Part shown: in pieces, positions 56,005 to 64,000 of the stretch
How positions within the stretch are numbered: position 1 is the stretch's first letter
Layout of the letters: each line of letters begins with the position of its first letter
Assembly: GCF_913054395.1 (NCBI RefSeq)
Contig: NZ_CAJXIP010000001.1
Location: 1-64,000, forward strand
Direction of reading: 5' to 3'
DNA from: an uncultured Roseovarius sp.
Lineage (GTDB): Bacteria > Pseudomonadota > Alphaproteobacteria > Rhodobacterales > Rhodobacteraceae
DNA length: 64,000 bases
Translations under genes and position numbers: made by a program
Notes under the pieces: model-generated
Seen by the model: the letters and a program-made list of their open reading frames with translations, nothing else
The model's database searches: none
Told to the model about the DNA's origin: nothing

Positions 56005-57945
56005 ATGCGACTTTTTAGGGGGCTCGCCCTCGGGGCGGTGATATGGTTGGCGCAGGTATTTCCCGCGTCGGCCCAGATGTCTCTGGACTTGCGCGATGCA
56101 AGCCTGCGTGACTTCGTGCAGATCGTGGCGCAGTCCAGCGGTCGTAATTTCATTCTTGATGACCGGGTACAGGGCAGCGTCACCGTGGTTGCCCCGAACG
56201 AGGTGTCACCCTCTGCGATCTATGAAATTTTCCTGAATGTCCTTGAACTTAACCGCCTGACCATCGTCGAGGGCGACGAGGCCGACCGGATCGTGCCGAT
56301 TGATGTCGCGCGCGAACTTGCGCCCGGAGAGGCGCGCGCAAGACTCGGCGGGGATTTCGAGACCCGCGTGATCGTTGTGCGCAACAGCCCCGTTGCCGAT
56401 ATTGCCGAGGTGTTGCGCCCGCTCTTGCCCGCCGAGGCGGTGCTGTCGACGGTGCCGGATGCGGGGCTCATGATCCTGTCGGACCGGCGCGAAAACTTTC
56501 AGCGGATCGTCAAGCTGGTGGATCGTCTGGACACGCCAAGCCGCAATGCGATCGAGACAATCTCGCTGCGCAATGGCAATGCGTCCGATATGCTGTCGGT
56601 GATCAACACGCTGGCGATCACACCGGCCGGATCAAGCCTGTCGGCCGATAGCCGCTCAAACGCTCTTATCGTGTCGGGCACGCCGGAATTCCGCGACAGG
56701 GTGCGCAGTGTCGTCAGCCAGCTTGATAAACCGCAGCGCAGTATCGCCACCGAGGTGGTGCGCCTGAACTATGCCGACGCAACCGATCTTGCCGATGTGG
56801 TGCGCCAGAGTTTCGGGGCGCAGGCGACCTCTGCCGAGGGGACGGTGACCGGCAATAGCGCGATCACCATCGTCGCCGAGCCACAGCAGAACGCGCTTAT
56901 CATTACCGCGCCGTCGGATCGGGTGAATGCCATCGTGGCCGCCGTGCGCGGCCTTGATCAGCGCCCCCATCAGGTTTTGATCGAAGCGGTTATCTTTGAG
57001 CTGTCGGTCGAGAGCTTTTCCGATCTGTCGTTTCAGTTCGGCGGCGTGATCGAGGATGCCACGGTTGGCGGTGTGGAATTCGCCCTTGAGGGCCGCCCGA
57101 CGCTGACCAATCTTGTGGGCACCGTTCTCGCGGGCAACAATCCCACCGGCGGCGGCACCGGGGGCACCATCGCGGCGTTCGACAAAAGCGGCATCGGCGG
57201 GTTCCTCGCGGCGCTGGCGAGCAAAAGTTCGACCAAGCTTTTGTCGACCCCGTCGATCCTGACGCTGAACAACCGCGAGGCTGAAATCGTCGTGGCGCAA
57301 AACGTGCCTTTCGTAACCGGCAGCTTTTCCACCGTCGGCGACAGCGCCGTGCCGAACCAGCCCTTTCAGACCATCCAGCGCCAGGATGTCGGCCTTACCC
57401 TGACGGTCACGCCACAGATCACTCGCGACAAGACCGTGCGTCTCGAGATTGACCAGGAAGTGTCGAACCTGACCAATTCCGCCTCGGCTGCGGGGGGGGA
57501 GATCACGGCCAAGCGCCAACTGTCGACCAATGTTCTGGTGCGTGACGGTAACGTGATCATGCTTGGCGGCTTGTTGGAAGACGGCAACGGATCGGTCAAT
57601 CAGCGCGTGCCGGGACTTAGCGAACTGCCGTTGCTGGGGCGCTTGTTCAAGGGCCGCAGCACCTCGCAAAATCAACGCATTCTTCTGGTGATGCTGCGCC
57701 CGCGTATCCTGAGCAGCGATAGCGAAGCGCGCGAGTTGACACGTCGTCTTGCCCGTGAAGCAAAACGCGCCAGTGCCGCGATTGCCCCGCCCGATGACGG
57801 CACCTATCCGAATGTGCCGGATTCCAGCTTTCCGTTCGATGGCGCCAACCTGAACCAGCCCTTCGATGCGGGCTTTATCGACAAGGGCGCGCAGAACCGG
57901 CGCTTTCCGCCGTTGCCCTCGCGATTGCAATTCGTGGACAGGTAA
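56005..57945 (+). CDS. gspD: T2SS outer-membrane secretin GspD
   Basis: The 646-residue protein has a signal peptide (ending PASAQ), an N0 domain (LRDASLRDFVQIVAQSSGRNFIL), N1-N3 repeats (such as RNGNASDMLSVINTLAI) and the secretin core with RQLSTNVLVRDGNVIMLGGL and the VPGLSELPLLGRLF signature. Fifteen-subunit rings form the outer-membrane exit pore. The start has no good ribosome site. It is followed 3 bp later by gspE. Confidence 0.95.
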   Translation: MRLFRGLALGAVIWLAQVFPASAQMSLDLRDASLRDFVQIVAQSSGRNFILDDRVQGSVTVVAPNEVSPSAIYEIFLNVLELNRLTIVEGDEADRIVPIDVARELAPGEARARLGGDFETRVIVVRNSPVADIAEVLRPLLPAEAVLSTVPDAGLMILSDRRENFQRIVKLVDRLDTPSRNAIETISLRNGNASDMLSVINTLAITPAGSSLSADSRSNALIVSGTPEFRDRVRSVVSQLDKPQRSIATEVVRLNYADATDLADVVRQSFGAQATSAEGTVTGNSAITIVAEPQQNALIITAPSDRVNAIVAAVRGLDQRPHQVLIEAVIFELSVESFSDLSFQFGGVIEDATVGGVEFALEGRPTLTNLVGTVLAGNNPTGGGTGGTIAAFDKSGIGGFLAALASKSSTKLLSTPSILTLNNREAEIVVAQNVPFVTGSFSTVGDSAVPNQPFQTIQRQDVGLTLTVTPQITRDKTVRLEIDQEVSNLTNSASAAGGEITAKRQLSTNVLVRDGNVIMLGGLLEDGNGSVNQRVPGLSELPLLGRLFKGRSTSQNQRILLVMLRPRILSSDSEARELTRRLAREAKRASAAIAPPDDGTYPNVPDSSFPFDGANLNQPFDAGFIDKGAQNRRFPPLPSRLQFVDR

Positions 57946-57947
57946 CC

Positions 57948-59399
57948 ATGGCCCCGCCGCTTTTGCCCTTTACGCTTGCCCGCGATCAGCAGGTTCTTGT
58001 CGAGGGCGACAGGTTGCTGGTCGGGCCGGGGGCAAGCGCGCTTGGCCTGCGCGAGGCGCGTCGTCGGGCCGGCATGCCGCTGCGCGTTGAACACCTTGGC
58101 ATTGACGCCTTCGAGGCCCAACTGGCGGCCCTTTATCAGGGTGGTGCCGGCGGGGACGACGCCGACAGCGAGTTCAGTTTTGACCTTGAAGAAAGCGCCA
58201 ATGGCCGCGGTCCGCGCGATCTTTTGGAGGACAGCGAAGAGGCGCCGGTGATCCAGCTGGTGAACCAGCTGTTGCGCCGTGCAGTGCGCGCCGGGGCGTC
58301 GGATCTTCATGTCGAACCCAACGAGGGCGGCCTGCGTGCGCGGATGCGTGTCGATGGCATGTTGCAGTCGGTTCTTGACCGGCAGGACGTGCCGGTGCGC
58401 CGCGTGGTGTCGCGCCTCAAGGTCATGGCGGGGCTTGATATTTCCGAAACCCGCCTGCCGCAGGATGGCCATATCGCCCTGCGCCTTGGCGGGCGTGCGA
58501 TTGACGTGCGGGTTTCGACCCTGCCGGGGAATTACGGCGAACGTGTCGTGATGCGGGTGCTCGATCGCTCGGCGGGGCTCATGCCGCTTGAGCAACTGGG
58601 CCTGCGCGCCGATCAGGTGAGCGTGCTGGAACGCATGGCGGCGCGGCCCAATGGCATTATCCTCGCCACCGGGCCGACCGGTTCGGGCAAGACCACGACG
58701 CTTTATTCCCTGCTGCAACTGGCCAACGACGAAATCCGCAACATCCTGACCGCCGAAGACCCGATCGAATATGACCTTCCCGGCATCAGCCAAAGCCAGA
58801 TCAATGCCGAGATCGGCATGACCTTTGCCGCCGGTCTGCGCGCGGCTTTGCGGCAGGACCCGGACATCATCCTCGTTGGCGAGATTCGCGATCAGGAAAC
58901 CGCAAGCGTGGCGGCGCAGGCCTCTTTGACCGGGCATCTGGTGTTTTCCTCGCTGCACGCCAATGGCTCGGTCGGGGCGGTCGTGCGGCTACGCGATCTG
59001 GGGCTGGATGACTTTCTCATTGCCTCTACCCTGCGCGGCGTCATTGCGCAGCGCCTGTTGCGCAAACTTTGCCAAAGCTGCCGCCGCGCCGCCGTGCCGA
59101 CCCCTGATGAGGCCCGGCAATTTCAGTCCCTTAACCTTGCCGTGCCGGATGAAATCTATCACCCGGTGGGCTGTGAGACCTGCAATAATACCGGCTATGC
59201 GGGCCGTGTCGGGGTGTTTGAAATTCTCGAGGTCAGCGAGACATTGCGCGATGCCATCGACAAGGGCCGTTCGGAGCTTGAGATGAAAGAGATCGCCCTT
59301 GCGCCCGATCAGACGCTGTTTGGCCAGTCCCTGCATCAGGTCGCCGGCGGCAAGACAAGCCTCGCCGAGGCGTTGCGCGTGGTGGGCGACGCGCTGTGA
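57948..59399 (+). CDS. gspE: T2SS assembly ATPase GspE
   Basis: The 483-residue protein is the cytoplasmic motor of the T2SS. It has Walker A GPTGSGKTTTLYS, the Asp box and Walker B (LRQDPDIILVGEIRD), and the zinc-binding tetracysteine (CQSCRR and CETCNNTGY). The N-terminal N1 domain is about 1-140. It overlaps gspF by 4 bp. Confidence 0.95.
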   Translation: MAPPLLPFTLARDQQVLVEGDRLLVGPGASALGLREARRRAGMPLRVEHLGIDAFEAQLAALYQGGAGGDDADSEFSFDLEESANGRGPRDLLEDSEEAPVIQLVNQLLRRAVRAGASDLHVEPNEGGLRARMRVDGMLQSVLDRQDVPVRRVVSRLKVMAGLDISETRLPQDGHIALRLGGRAIDVRVSTLPGNYGERVVMRVLDRSAGLMPLEQLGLRADQVSVLERMAARPNGIILATGPTGSGKTTTLYSLLQLANDEIRNILTAEDPIEYDLPGISQSQINAEIGMTFAAGLRAALRQDPDIILVGEIRDQETASVAAQASLTGHLVFSSLHANGSVGAVVRLRDLGLDDFLIASTLRGVIAQRLLRKLCQSCRRAAVPTPDEARQFQSLNLAVPDEIYHPVGCETCNNTGYAGRVGVFEILEVSETLRDAIDKGRSELEMKEIALAPDQTLFGQSLHQVAGGKTSLAEALRVVGDAL

Positions 59400-60607
59400 G
59401 GGCATTCAGCTATACCGCCTTTGACGCCGAAGGGCAGCGCAAGAAAGGCACGCTTGTCGCCGAAAGCGAGGCGCAGGCCGCCGGTATCCTGCGCGGGCAG
59501 GGGCTTTTCGCCGAAGATATCACCGCCAAGCGACAAGGCGGCGGCCTTGCCCTCGGGCGCGGGCGGCGCAGCAAGCTTAACGCCGATATGCGTGCGGTGT
59601 TCACCCGCCAGATGGCGGTGCTCTTGTCGTCGGATCTCTCGGCCGAAGTTGCGCTGGAAACGGTGCGCGGCTCGGGCACCTCACCGGCGATCGAGGGCGC
59701 GGCCGCCGAGGCCAAGGCGGCGCTTCTGGATGGTCAGCCCCTGTCAGTCGCGCTTGAGGTGACCAATGCCGGGTTCCCCCGCTTTTACGTGGCCGCCGTG
59801 CGCGCGGGCGAGGTGTCGGGCGATGTGGCGGCGGTGTTCGAGGGGCTGGCCGATTACCTTGAAAGCGTCGGCACGGATCGCGCACAGCTTGCGACGGCCT
59901 TGATCTACCCTGCTTTCGTGGCCGCCGTGTCGCTTTTGGTCTGCGGCATCCTGATGGTCAACGTTGCGCCCGAGATCGCCGCGATGTTCGCGGTTTCGGG
60001 GCGTGAATTGCCGCCCCTGACACAGGTGGTGATGGGCATCAGCGACTGGATTCAGGCCCATTGGATCGCCTTGGCGGTTGGCTTTGTCGCCGCGATCTTT
60101 GGAATCATTTTCGCCCTGCGGGTGCCGCGTATCCGGGATGCCTGGCATGATTTTGCCCTGAAACTGCCGGTGATCGGACGCTTGATGCGCCTCTCGGCGG
60201 CGGCACAATACCTGCGCACGCTGGCGCTTGTGATTGCCAGCCGTCAGACGGTGGTGGATGCGGTGACCTCGGCCAGTGACGTGCTTGTCATCAGCCGCTT
60301 TCGCAACGAGGCGCTCGATCTGGCCGAAGCCGTGCGCTCTGGTGAAAGCCTGAGCCAGGGGTTGACGCGCATGAGTCTTGTTCCGCCCGTCTGCCGCCAG
60401 CTGATCGACGCGGGCGAGAAATCGGCGCGCCTTGCGCGGATGACCGAACGTTCGGCGGTATTGGTGGAAACCTGGCTTGCCAATGAACGCAAACGCGTTT
60501 CGGCCCTGATGGACCCACTGTTGATGATAGTGGTGGGCGGCATGGTGCTTGTGATCGTTCTGGCGATCCTCCTGCCGATTTTCGACCTGCAAGCCTCGGT
60601 CGGTTAA
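59396..60607 (+). CDS. gspF: T2SS inner-membrane protein GspF
   Basis: The 403-residue protein has two GspF domains, each with two-helix bundles, and three membrane helices (LIYPAFVAAVSLLVCGIL, IALAVGFVAAIFGIIFAL and the C-terminal MIVVGGMVLVIVLAILLPIF). It is the platform polytopic subunit. GTG at 59396 begins MRAFSYTAFDAEG. It ends 4 bp inside the convergent regulator gene. Confidence 0.95.
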   Translation: MRAFSYTAFDAEGQRKKGTLVAESEAQAAGILRGQGLFAEDITAKRQGGGLALGRGRRSKLNADMRAVFTRQMAVLLSSDLSAEVALETVRGSGTSPAIEGAAAEAKAALLDGQPLSVALEVTNAGFPRFYVAAVRAGEVSGDVAAVFEGLADYLESVGTDRAQLATALIYPAFVAAVSLLVCGILMVNVAPEIAAMFAVSGRELPPLTQVVMGISDWIQAHWIALAVGFVAAIFGIIFALRVPRIRDAWHDFALKLPVIGRLMRLSAAAQYLRTLALVIASRQTVVDAVTSASDVLVISRFRNEALDLAEAVRSGESLSQGLTRMSLVPPVCRQLIDAGEKSARLARMTERSAVLVETWLANERKRVSALMDPLLMIVVGGMVLVIVLAILLPIFDLQASVG

Positions 60608-62001
60608 CCGACGCTATAGGGCAGGACGCCGCGCTCGTCCGGGGTGACCTGCAAGCGCCGTTCAAGCGGCGGAACCGACCGTTGATGACACTCGGTGCGC
60701 TCGCAAATTCGACAGGAGATGCCGATCGGTTCAAAGGCGCGCGCATGGCTTACGTCAAGGTCGTCGGCATACACCAGATCGCCCGCGTGCTTCACTTCGC
60801 ACCCGAGGGCAATCGCAAAGCGGCGCACCGGGGCGCCGAAACTGCCGCCCGGTTTGCTGACATCGCGCGCAAGGCTGATATAGCGCACGCCGTCCGGGGT
60901 TTCGGCCAATTGCCGCAGGAACCGGCCCGGCGTCTCAAAGGCGCGATGCACATTCCATAGCGGACAGGCCCCGCCAAATCGCGCAAACTGAAGCCGCGTG
61001 GCCGAATGGCGCTTGGTGATTGTGCCCGCCTGATCGACCCGCACAAAGAAAAACGGAATGCCCTTTGCGCCGGGTCTTTGGAGCGTTGAGAGCCGGTGAC
61101 AAACCTGTTCGATCGAGGCGCCAAAGCGGTTGGCCAGAAGTTCCAGATCATGCCGGGTCTCCTGTGCCGCCGCCAGAAACTGCCCGTAGGGCATCATCGC
61201 GGCGCCGGCAAAGTAATTGGCAAGGCCGATCTTGGCGATGGCGCGGGCCGCGTCCGACTGAAAGCGCGCGAAATCAAGCGTGGCCTCCAAAAGCGCGTCC
61301 TGCGTCAGCAAGGCAAGCTGCAACAAAAGCTGAAACCGCTGCGATTCGGGCGCGGCGCGCGACGATAGGTACAAAACCCCGGCCTCACGGTCAAAATGGC
61401 GAAGCTTGCCGACATCATCCTGTGCCAGGGAAATTCCCATCGCCGCAAGGCGCTCGGCGGCCAGGTCATAGGCCGCCACCTTGCTGCCGCCGTTGGCAAA
61501 ACGCTCGGCGGCGTGATCGACCGCGTCGATATAGTTGTCGCAGTAATGAAAGAAATCGCGCACCTCGTCCCAAGGGCTCGATTGGCTGCGCGCATCCTCG
61601 CGCCCCAGGGCCTCATCAAGCGAGGCAAGCCGCTCATGGGTCTGGCGATAGGCGCTGTGCAGCTCCAGAAAGGCCCGCGCAAGGGCCGGGGCGTTCGAGG
61701 CGGTCAGCCGCAGATCGGCAAGCGGCGGCGGGTCGTCGCCAAACACCGGATCGGCAAGCGCCTCGCGCATGTCGCTCACCATCCTCTCGGCATCGCCGGT
61801 CGATAACTCCGTGACATCAAACCCAAATTCCTGTGCCAGCGCCAGAACCACCGTGGTGCTTACGGGGCGGTTGTTGTTCTCCATCTGGTTCAGATAGGGC
61901 AAGGATACGCCAAGCTTGGCGGCAAAATCCTTCTGCGTCAGCCCCAGCCTCTGGCGTGTTTCACGCAATTTGGCACCGGCATAAAGTTTCTGTGTGGCCA
62001 T
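60604..62001 (-). CDS. PccR/ScfR-type short-chain fatty acyl-CoA regulator
   Basis: The 465-residue protein has an N-terminal Cro/CI helix-turn-helix (residues about 10-64, LGLTQKDFAAKLGVSLPYLN), an IrrE-like middle domain and a C-terminal acyl-sensing domain ending in CRICERTECHQR. Relatives in R. sphaeroides (PccR) control propionyl-CoA carboxylase. No pcc or acyl-CoA pathway gene is next to it, so its target is elsewhere. It is convergent with gspF. Confidence 0.85.
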   Translation of the reverse strand: MATQKLYAGAKLRETRQRLGLTQKDFAAKLGVSLPYLNQMENNNRPVSTTVVLALAQEFGFDVTELSTGDAERMVSDMREALADPVFGDDPPPLADLRLTASNAPALARAFLELHSAYRQTHERLASLDEALGREDARSQSSPWDEVRDFFHYCDNYIDAVDHAAERFANGGSKVAAYDLAAERLAAMGISLAQDDVGKLRHFDREAGVLYLSSRAAPESQRFQLLLQLALLTQDALLEATLDFARFQSDAARAIAKIGLANYFAGAAMMPYGQFLAAAQETRHDLELLANRFGASIEQVCHRLSTLQRPGAKGIPFFFVRVDQAGTITKRHSATRLQFARFGGACPLWNVHRAFETPGRFLRQLAETPDGVRYISLARDVSKPGGSFGAPVRRFAIALGCEVKHAGDLVYADDLDVSHARAFEPIGISCRICERTECHQRSVPPLERRLQVTPDERGVLPYSVG

Positions 62002-62208
62002 GATGTGTTCGCCCCGCGCTGGCTTTGCAGATTAGCTGTACTTCAGAATAGATTTGCAAACCGTGCCCGGCAAGCCCGTAAATACCGCTTTCATCTTTCC
62101 ATAAATACTCATCCGTGGCGTCACCCCGATCGCAGGTCTGACGGTTTTCGCCCCGGACCTTCGGTTTTGCGCATGGCGGCGCGCGGGGAACGCTGTTACG
62201 CTGATCTC

Positions 62209-62394
62209 ACCTCGGTGCCGCCAGTGGCGGAGAATTGGGAAGCCGGTGCAAATCCGGCGCTGCCCCCGCAACGGTAAGGGTGGGTGTTTTTCGGCGATAG
62301 GCCACTGGCCCCGACAGGGGGCTGGGAAGGTGCCGAAACACAGGGTCGGAACATCTGGCCCATCCCCCCAAGCCCGGAAACCAGCCAAGGTGCA
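62209..62394 (+). promoter_or_regulatory. Cobalamin riboswitch
   Basis: The conserved core GGTGCAAATCCGGCGCTGCC (62235-62254 area), CCCGCAACGGTAAG, and the 3' element AGCCCGGAAACCAGCC (62371-62386) define a cobalamin riboswitch on the plus strand. It should repress downstream expression when adenosylcobalamin is abundant. A G+C-rich stem (62422-62463) lies after it. The next ORF is small and unknown. Region 62002-62208 holds nothing else recognised. Confidence 0.9.
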
Positions 62395-62497
62395 ACGTCA
62401 AACCGCGGGGGGCGGTGTGGGCGGGTGCCTGCAAGCCCTGTCCGATCATGCCCGCCGCCCCATCCGGCCCGGGGTGTGGCCGCGGAGTAGTCTTGAA

Positions 62498-62767
62498 ATG
62501 TCGCTGAATCGAATTCTCGACGGGTTGGAACAAAGCACGGCAACCGGCGCGCAGGCGTTTGATCATGCGCGATGTGGCTTTTTGGAATGGGCGGTTTCCG
62601 TCAAGGGGCCGGTGACGCCGGTCCTGGTGCGTGCCGCACTGAGCGATCCGGCGGTGCTGGCGGCCGAAAGTGCCGCTGCGCAGGCCTTTGTCGGCTATCT
62701 AGAGCAGGCGTGCCGCACCACGCAACTACACAGGCCGCGGCGTGGTCGGGTGCGCATTCTGCACTGA
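62498..62767 (+). CDS. Small unknown protein downstream of the cobalamin riboswitch
   Basis: The 89-residue protein begins MSLNRILDGLEQSTATGAQA and is helical, with a basic end. Its ATG at 62498 has GGAG about 12 bases upstream, which is weak. A longer frame running back through the riboswitch is not believable. It is the only plus-strand gene the riboswitch could control. I do not recognise the family. Confidence 0.5.
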   Translation: MSLNRILDGLEQSTATGAQAFDHARCGFLEWAVSVKGPVTPVLVRAALSDPAVLAAESAAAQAFVGYLEQACRTTQLHRPRRGRVRILH

Positions 62768-62784
62768 AATGTCGGGGGGAAACG

Positions 62785-62825
62785 AAAAAAACGGCGACGC
62801 CAGGGAGGAGGAGGGGCGCCGCCGT
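62785..62825 (-). terminator. Rho-independent terminator of the DUF1127-CcsR locus
   Basis: The 11-bp G+C-rich stem of hairpin 4 is followed by TTTTTT on the minus strand, closing the locus just after the small ORF end at 62767. Confidence 0.7.
62791..62825 (-). ncRNA. CcsR-like hairpin 4, with terminator
   Basis: On the minus strand ACGGCGGCGCC pairs with GGCGTCGCCGT (one mismatch) around a loop containing CCTCCTCCCT. A run of six T follows (62785-62790), so this hairpin also terminates the transcript. It is the last of four motif hairpins after the DUF1127 gene. Confidence 0.75.
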
Positions 62826-62838
62826 TCTTTGTGCGTCC

Positions 62839-62861
62839 GGCCCAGGGAGGAGGAGAGGGCC
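62839..62861 (-). ncRNA. CcsR-like hairpin 3
   Basis: GGCCC / GGGCC close a loop with CCTCCTCCCTG. The motif is 42 bp from hairpin 4 and 69 bp from hairpin 2, which suggests two pairs. An extra hairpin (GGGGC-GAAAAT-GCCCC, 62877-62892) lies between the pairs. Confidence 0.7.
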
Positions 62862-62906
62862 ATTTGCAATCGGTGGGGGCATTTTCGCCCCAATTTTCCG
62901 GTCTCA

Positions 62907-62931
62907 GGCTTCAGGGAGGAGGAAGGAAGCC
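62907..62931 (-). ncRNA. CcsR-like hairpin 2
   Basis: GGCTT / AAGCC close a loop with the CCTCCTCCCTG motif. It is 40 bp downstream of hairpin 1 on the minus strand and belongs to the same predicted processed transcript. Confidence 0.7.
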
Positions 62932-62944
62932 CTTGACCGTTTCA

Positions 62945-62973
62945 GATGCCCCAGGGAGGAGGAGAGGAGCATC
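62945..62973 (-). ncRNA. CcsR-like hairpin 1
   Basis: GATGC / GCATC close a loop containing CCTCCTCCCT, 12 bp after the stop of the DUF1127 gene. In R. sphaeroides four stress-induced RNAs with this motif (CcsR1-4) are cut from the 3' UTR of the DUF1127 gene ccaF1 and act in oxidative stress; the same layout is seen here. Confidence 0.7.
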
Positions 62974-62984
62974 CGATCTCGTGT

Positions 62985-63209
62985 TTAGCGGCAGGTGCCG
63001 TAAACGGATTCATATGCGATCCGGCGTACTTCGCCGCGGTGCAGGCCAAGATCAGCCAGATCATGGTTGCTCAACTCGGACAATTCGCGGATCGTGCGGC
63101 GATAGGCGCGATAGTTTATGACACGCTGCATCGCGGCATAAACGGCGGCGCTCAGGTCTTCGCTCAGGTGTTGCGCTGTGGCGCTGCGGGTGGCGGTTGC
63201 AAATGCCAT
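62985..63209 (-). CDS. ccaF1: DUF1127 small RNA-binding protein (CcaF1-like)
   Basis: The 74-residue protein is basic, with the DUF1127 helix INYRAYRRTIRELSELSNHDLADLGL represented at residues 31-56 (key R and L positions), ending RRIAYESVYGTCR. CcaF1 of R. sphaeroides binds RNA and helps process the CcsR RNAs encoded in its own 3' UTR. AAGGAG lies 7 bases before the ATG at 63209. The symbol is assigned from the combination of family, size and downstream hairpins. Confidence 0.8.
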   Translation of the reverse strand: MAFATATRSATAQHLSEDLSAAVYAAMQRVINYRAYRRTIRELSELSNHDLADLGLHRGEVRRIAYESVYGTCR

Positions 63210-63318
63210 TTTCGGCTCCTTGCGTATTGGTTCATGTTGTTTTCGACGATGTTCTTTTCGTCTTTGTTGATCCCAAGATACGCTTTTGCTGCGTCTGCAC
63301 AATACCCCGGTTTGGCAA

Positions 63319-63333
63319 TGCTGCTATGCAGCA
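63319..63333. promoter_or_regulatory. PhaR-like operator upstream of the DUF1127 gene
   Basis: TGCTGC-TAT-GCAGCA is a perfect inverted repeat matching CTGC-N3-GCAG, the site known for PhaR of Paracoccus. It lies about 110 bp from the DUF1127 start in the region shared with mrp. Binding is inferred. Confidence 0.4.
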
Positions 63334-63352
63334 AATGCATAAGGATAGTTGA

Positions 63353-63364
63353 CCTAACGTTAGG
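63353..63364. promoter_or_regulatory. 12-bp palindrome CCTAACGTTAGG
   Basis: A perfect palindrome lies in the divergent region between the DUF1127 gene and mrp, 93 bp from the mrp start. It could be a dimeric repressor operator. No factor is known to me. Confidence 0.35.
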
Positions 63365-63457
63365 CAAATGCTCCATTTTTGGGGCACGATGCGAAGGCCC
63401 CTTGCCCTGACGGCGAAAACTGCCACCTATTGCAGCGCCAGTGATGAAGGATTGATC

Positions 63458-64000
63458 ATGTCGATAACCCGCGCCGATATCGAAGCCCGGCTTGCTCTGC
63501 TTGAATTGCCGGATGGCGGCAACCTCGTGTCGCGCGACATGGTGCGTGCGCTGAGTATCTCCGGTTCCGAGGTGCGATTCGTGATCGAGGCCCCAACCCC
63601 CGAAATGGCGCGCATGATGGAACCGCTGCGTGCCGCCGCTGAGCGTGCGGCGCTGACCCTTCCGGGAGTGAGCCATGCCAGCGTGGCGCTCACCGCGCAT
63701 GCCGCCCCGCCAACACCGAGCCTAAAGCTGGGCGGTCATCCCAAGGGTGGCGACAGCTCGATCAGGCCGGAGGGGATCAAATCGATTCTGGCTGTGGCCT
63801 CGGGCAAGGGCGGGGTGGGCAAGTCCACCGTCGCGTCGAATCTTGCTGTGGCTCTTGCACGGCGGGGGCGGCGCGTGGGGCTTCTGGACGGCGATATTCA
63901 CGGCCCGAGCCAGCCGCGCATGATGGGGCTCAGCGCGCGCCCGGTCAGCGTGGACGGTCAGACCATGGTACCCCTGCGCGCCCATGGGGTCAGCGTCATG
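63458..64000 (+). CDS. mrp: Mrp/ApbC-type Fe-S cluster carrier ATPase (partial)
   Basis: The 181 codons present begin [20 protein letters not shown] (a DUF59-like N-terminal domain) and continue to the deviant P-loop [11 protein letters not shown] and the [14 protein letters not shown] signature. Mrp proteins carry Fe-S clusters to apoproteins in the cytoplasm. AAGGA precedes the ATG. The gene is cut by the window edge, so its length and C-terminal CxxC are not visible. Confidence 0.92.
   Translation, partial: MSITRADIEARLALLELPDGGNLVSRDMVRALSISGSEVRFVIEAPTPEMARMMEPLRAAAERAALTLPGVSHASVALTAHAAPPTPSLKLGGHPKGGDSSIRPEGIKSILAVASGKGGVGKSTVASNLAVALARRGRRVGLLDGDIHGPSQPRMMGLSARPVSVDGQTMVPLRAHGVSVM

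Noticed and set aside
55821..56018. 65-codon ORF before gspD
   Set aside because: No ribosome site, biased composition and overlap with the gspD start; more likely promoter DNA.
62801..62965. CAGGGAGGAGGAG repeats read as plus-strand ribosome sites or a CRISPR-like array
   Set aside because: No ORFs follow each copy, spacing is uneven, and on the minus strand each copy is in a hairpin loop with the CcsR motif.

Overview
The window looks like a chromosome segment of a marine Rhodobacteraceae (Roseobacter-group) alphaproteobacterium. Supporting signs are: G+C-rich third positions with many long antisense shadow frames; the order pcm - tolC - PopZ-like gene; a 44-residue aa3 oxidase subunit IV; a PccR/ScfR-type regulator; dispersed hairpin repeats of a kind common in this family; and a DUF1127 gene followed by hairpins with CCTCCTCCC loops, the arrangement known in Rhodobacter sphaeroides as ccaF1-CcsR. 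No tRNA, rRNA, insertion sequence, integrase or CRISPR array was seen.

Positions 1-39,000 are mostly housekeeping: protein repair and envelope (pcm, tolC, PopZ-like), cobalamin (cobQ), translation (efp, ettA, sua5), a YgfZ protein, amino-acid and NAD metabolism (hisC, nadD, a class V aminotransferase), cell wall (dacB, an EnvC-like protein, ctpA), glycolysis (gpmI), cold shock (cspA), an acyl-CoA dehydrogenase/metallo-beta-lactamase pair, AzlCD export, a molybdenum cofactor run (fdhD-mobA-mobB-moeA) and glycerol-3-phosphate use (glpR divergent from glpD-glpK, with two candidate GlpR operators between them).

Positions 40,230-60,607 hold a complete type II secretion system (T2SS), but gspC is separated from the rest (gspO reversed; gspGHIJKLMN; a reversed TPR lipoprotein; gspDEF). 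The gap contains a five-gene exported copper/heme unit (41,713-48,906): a Tat-exported multicopper oxidase, a Tat-exported SCO-like protein lacking the copper-binding cysteines, a 652-residue secreted protein of unknown family, a canonical SCO protein with a His-rich N-terminus, and a cytochrome c joined to a binding-protein-like domain and broken by a frameshift. My main hypothesis is an extracytoplasmic copper oxidase system exported folded by Tat and possibly moved to the cell surface by the surrounding T2SS. Its substrate is unknown; Mn(II) or phenolics are possible.

Positions 60,604-64,000 hold a PccR/ScfR-like regulator, a cobalamin riboswitch leading only to a small unknown ORF, the ccaF1/CcsR-like small-RNA locus on the minus strand with a terminator, a PhaR-like operator, and the start of an Mrp/ApbC Fe-S carrier gene cut by the window end.
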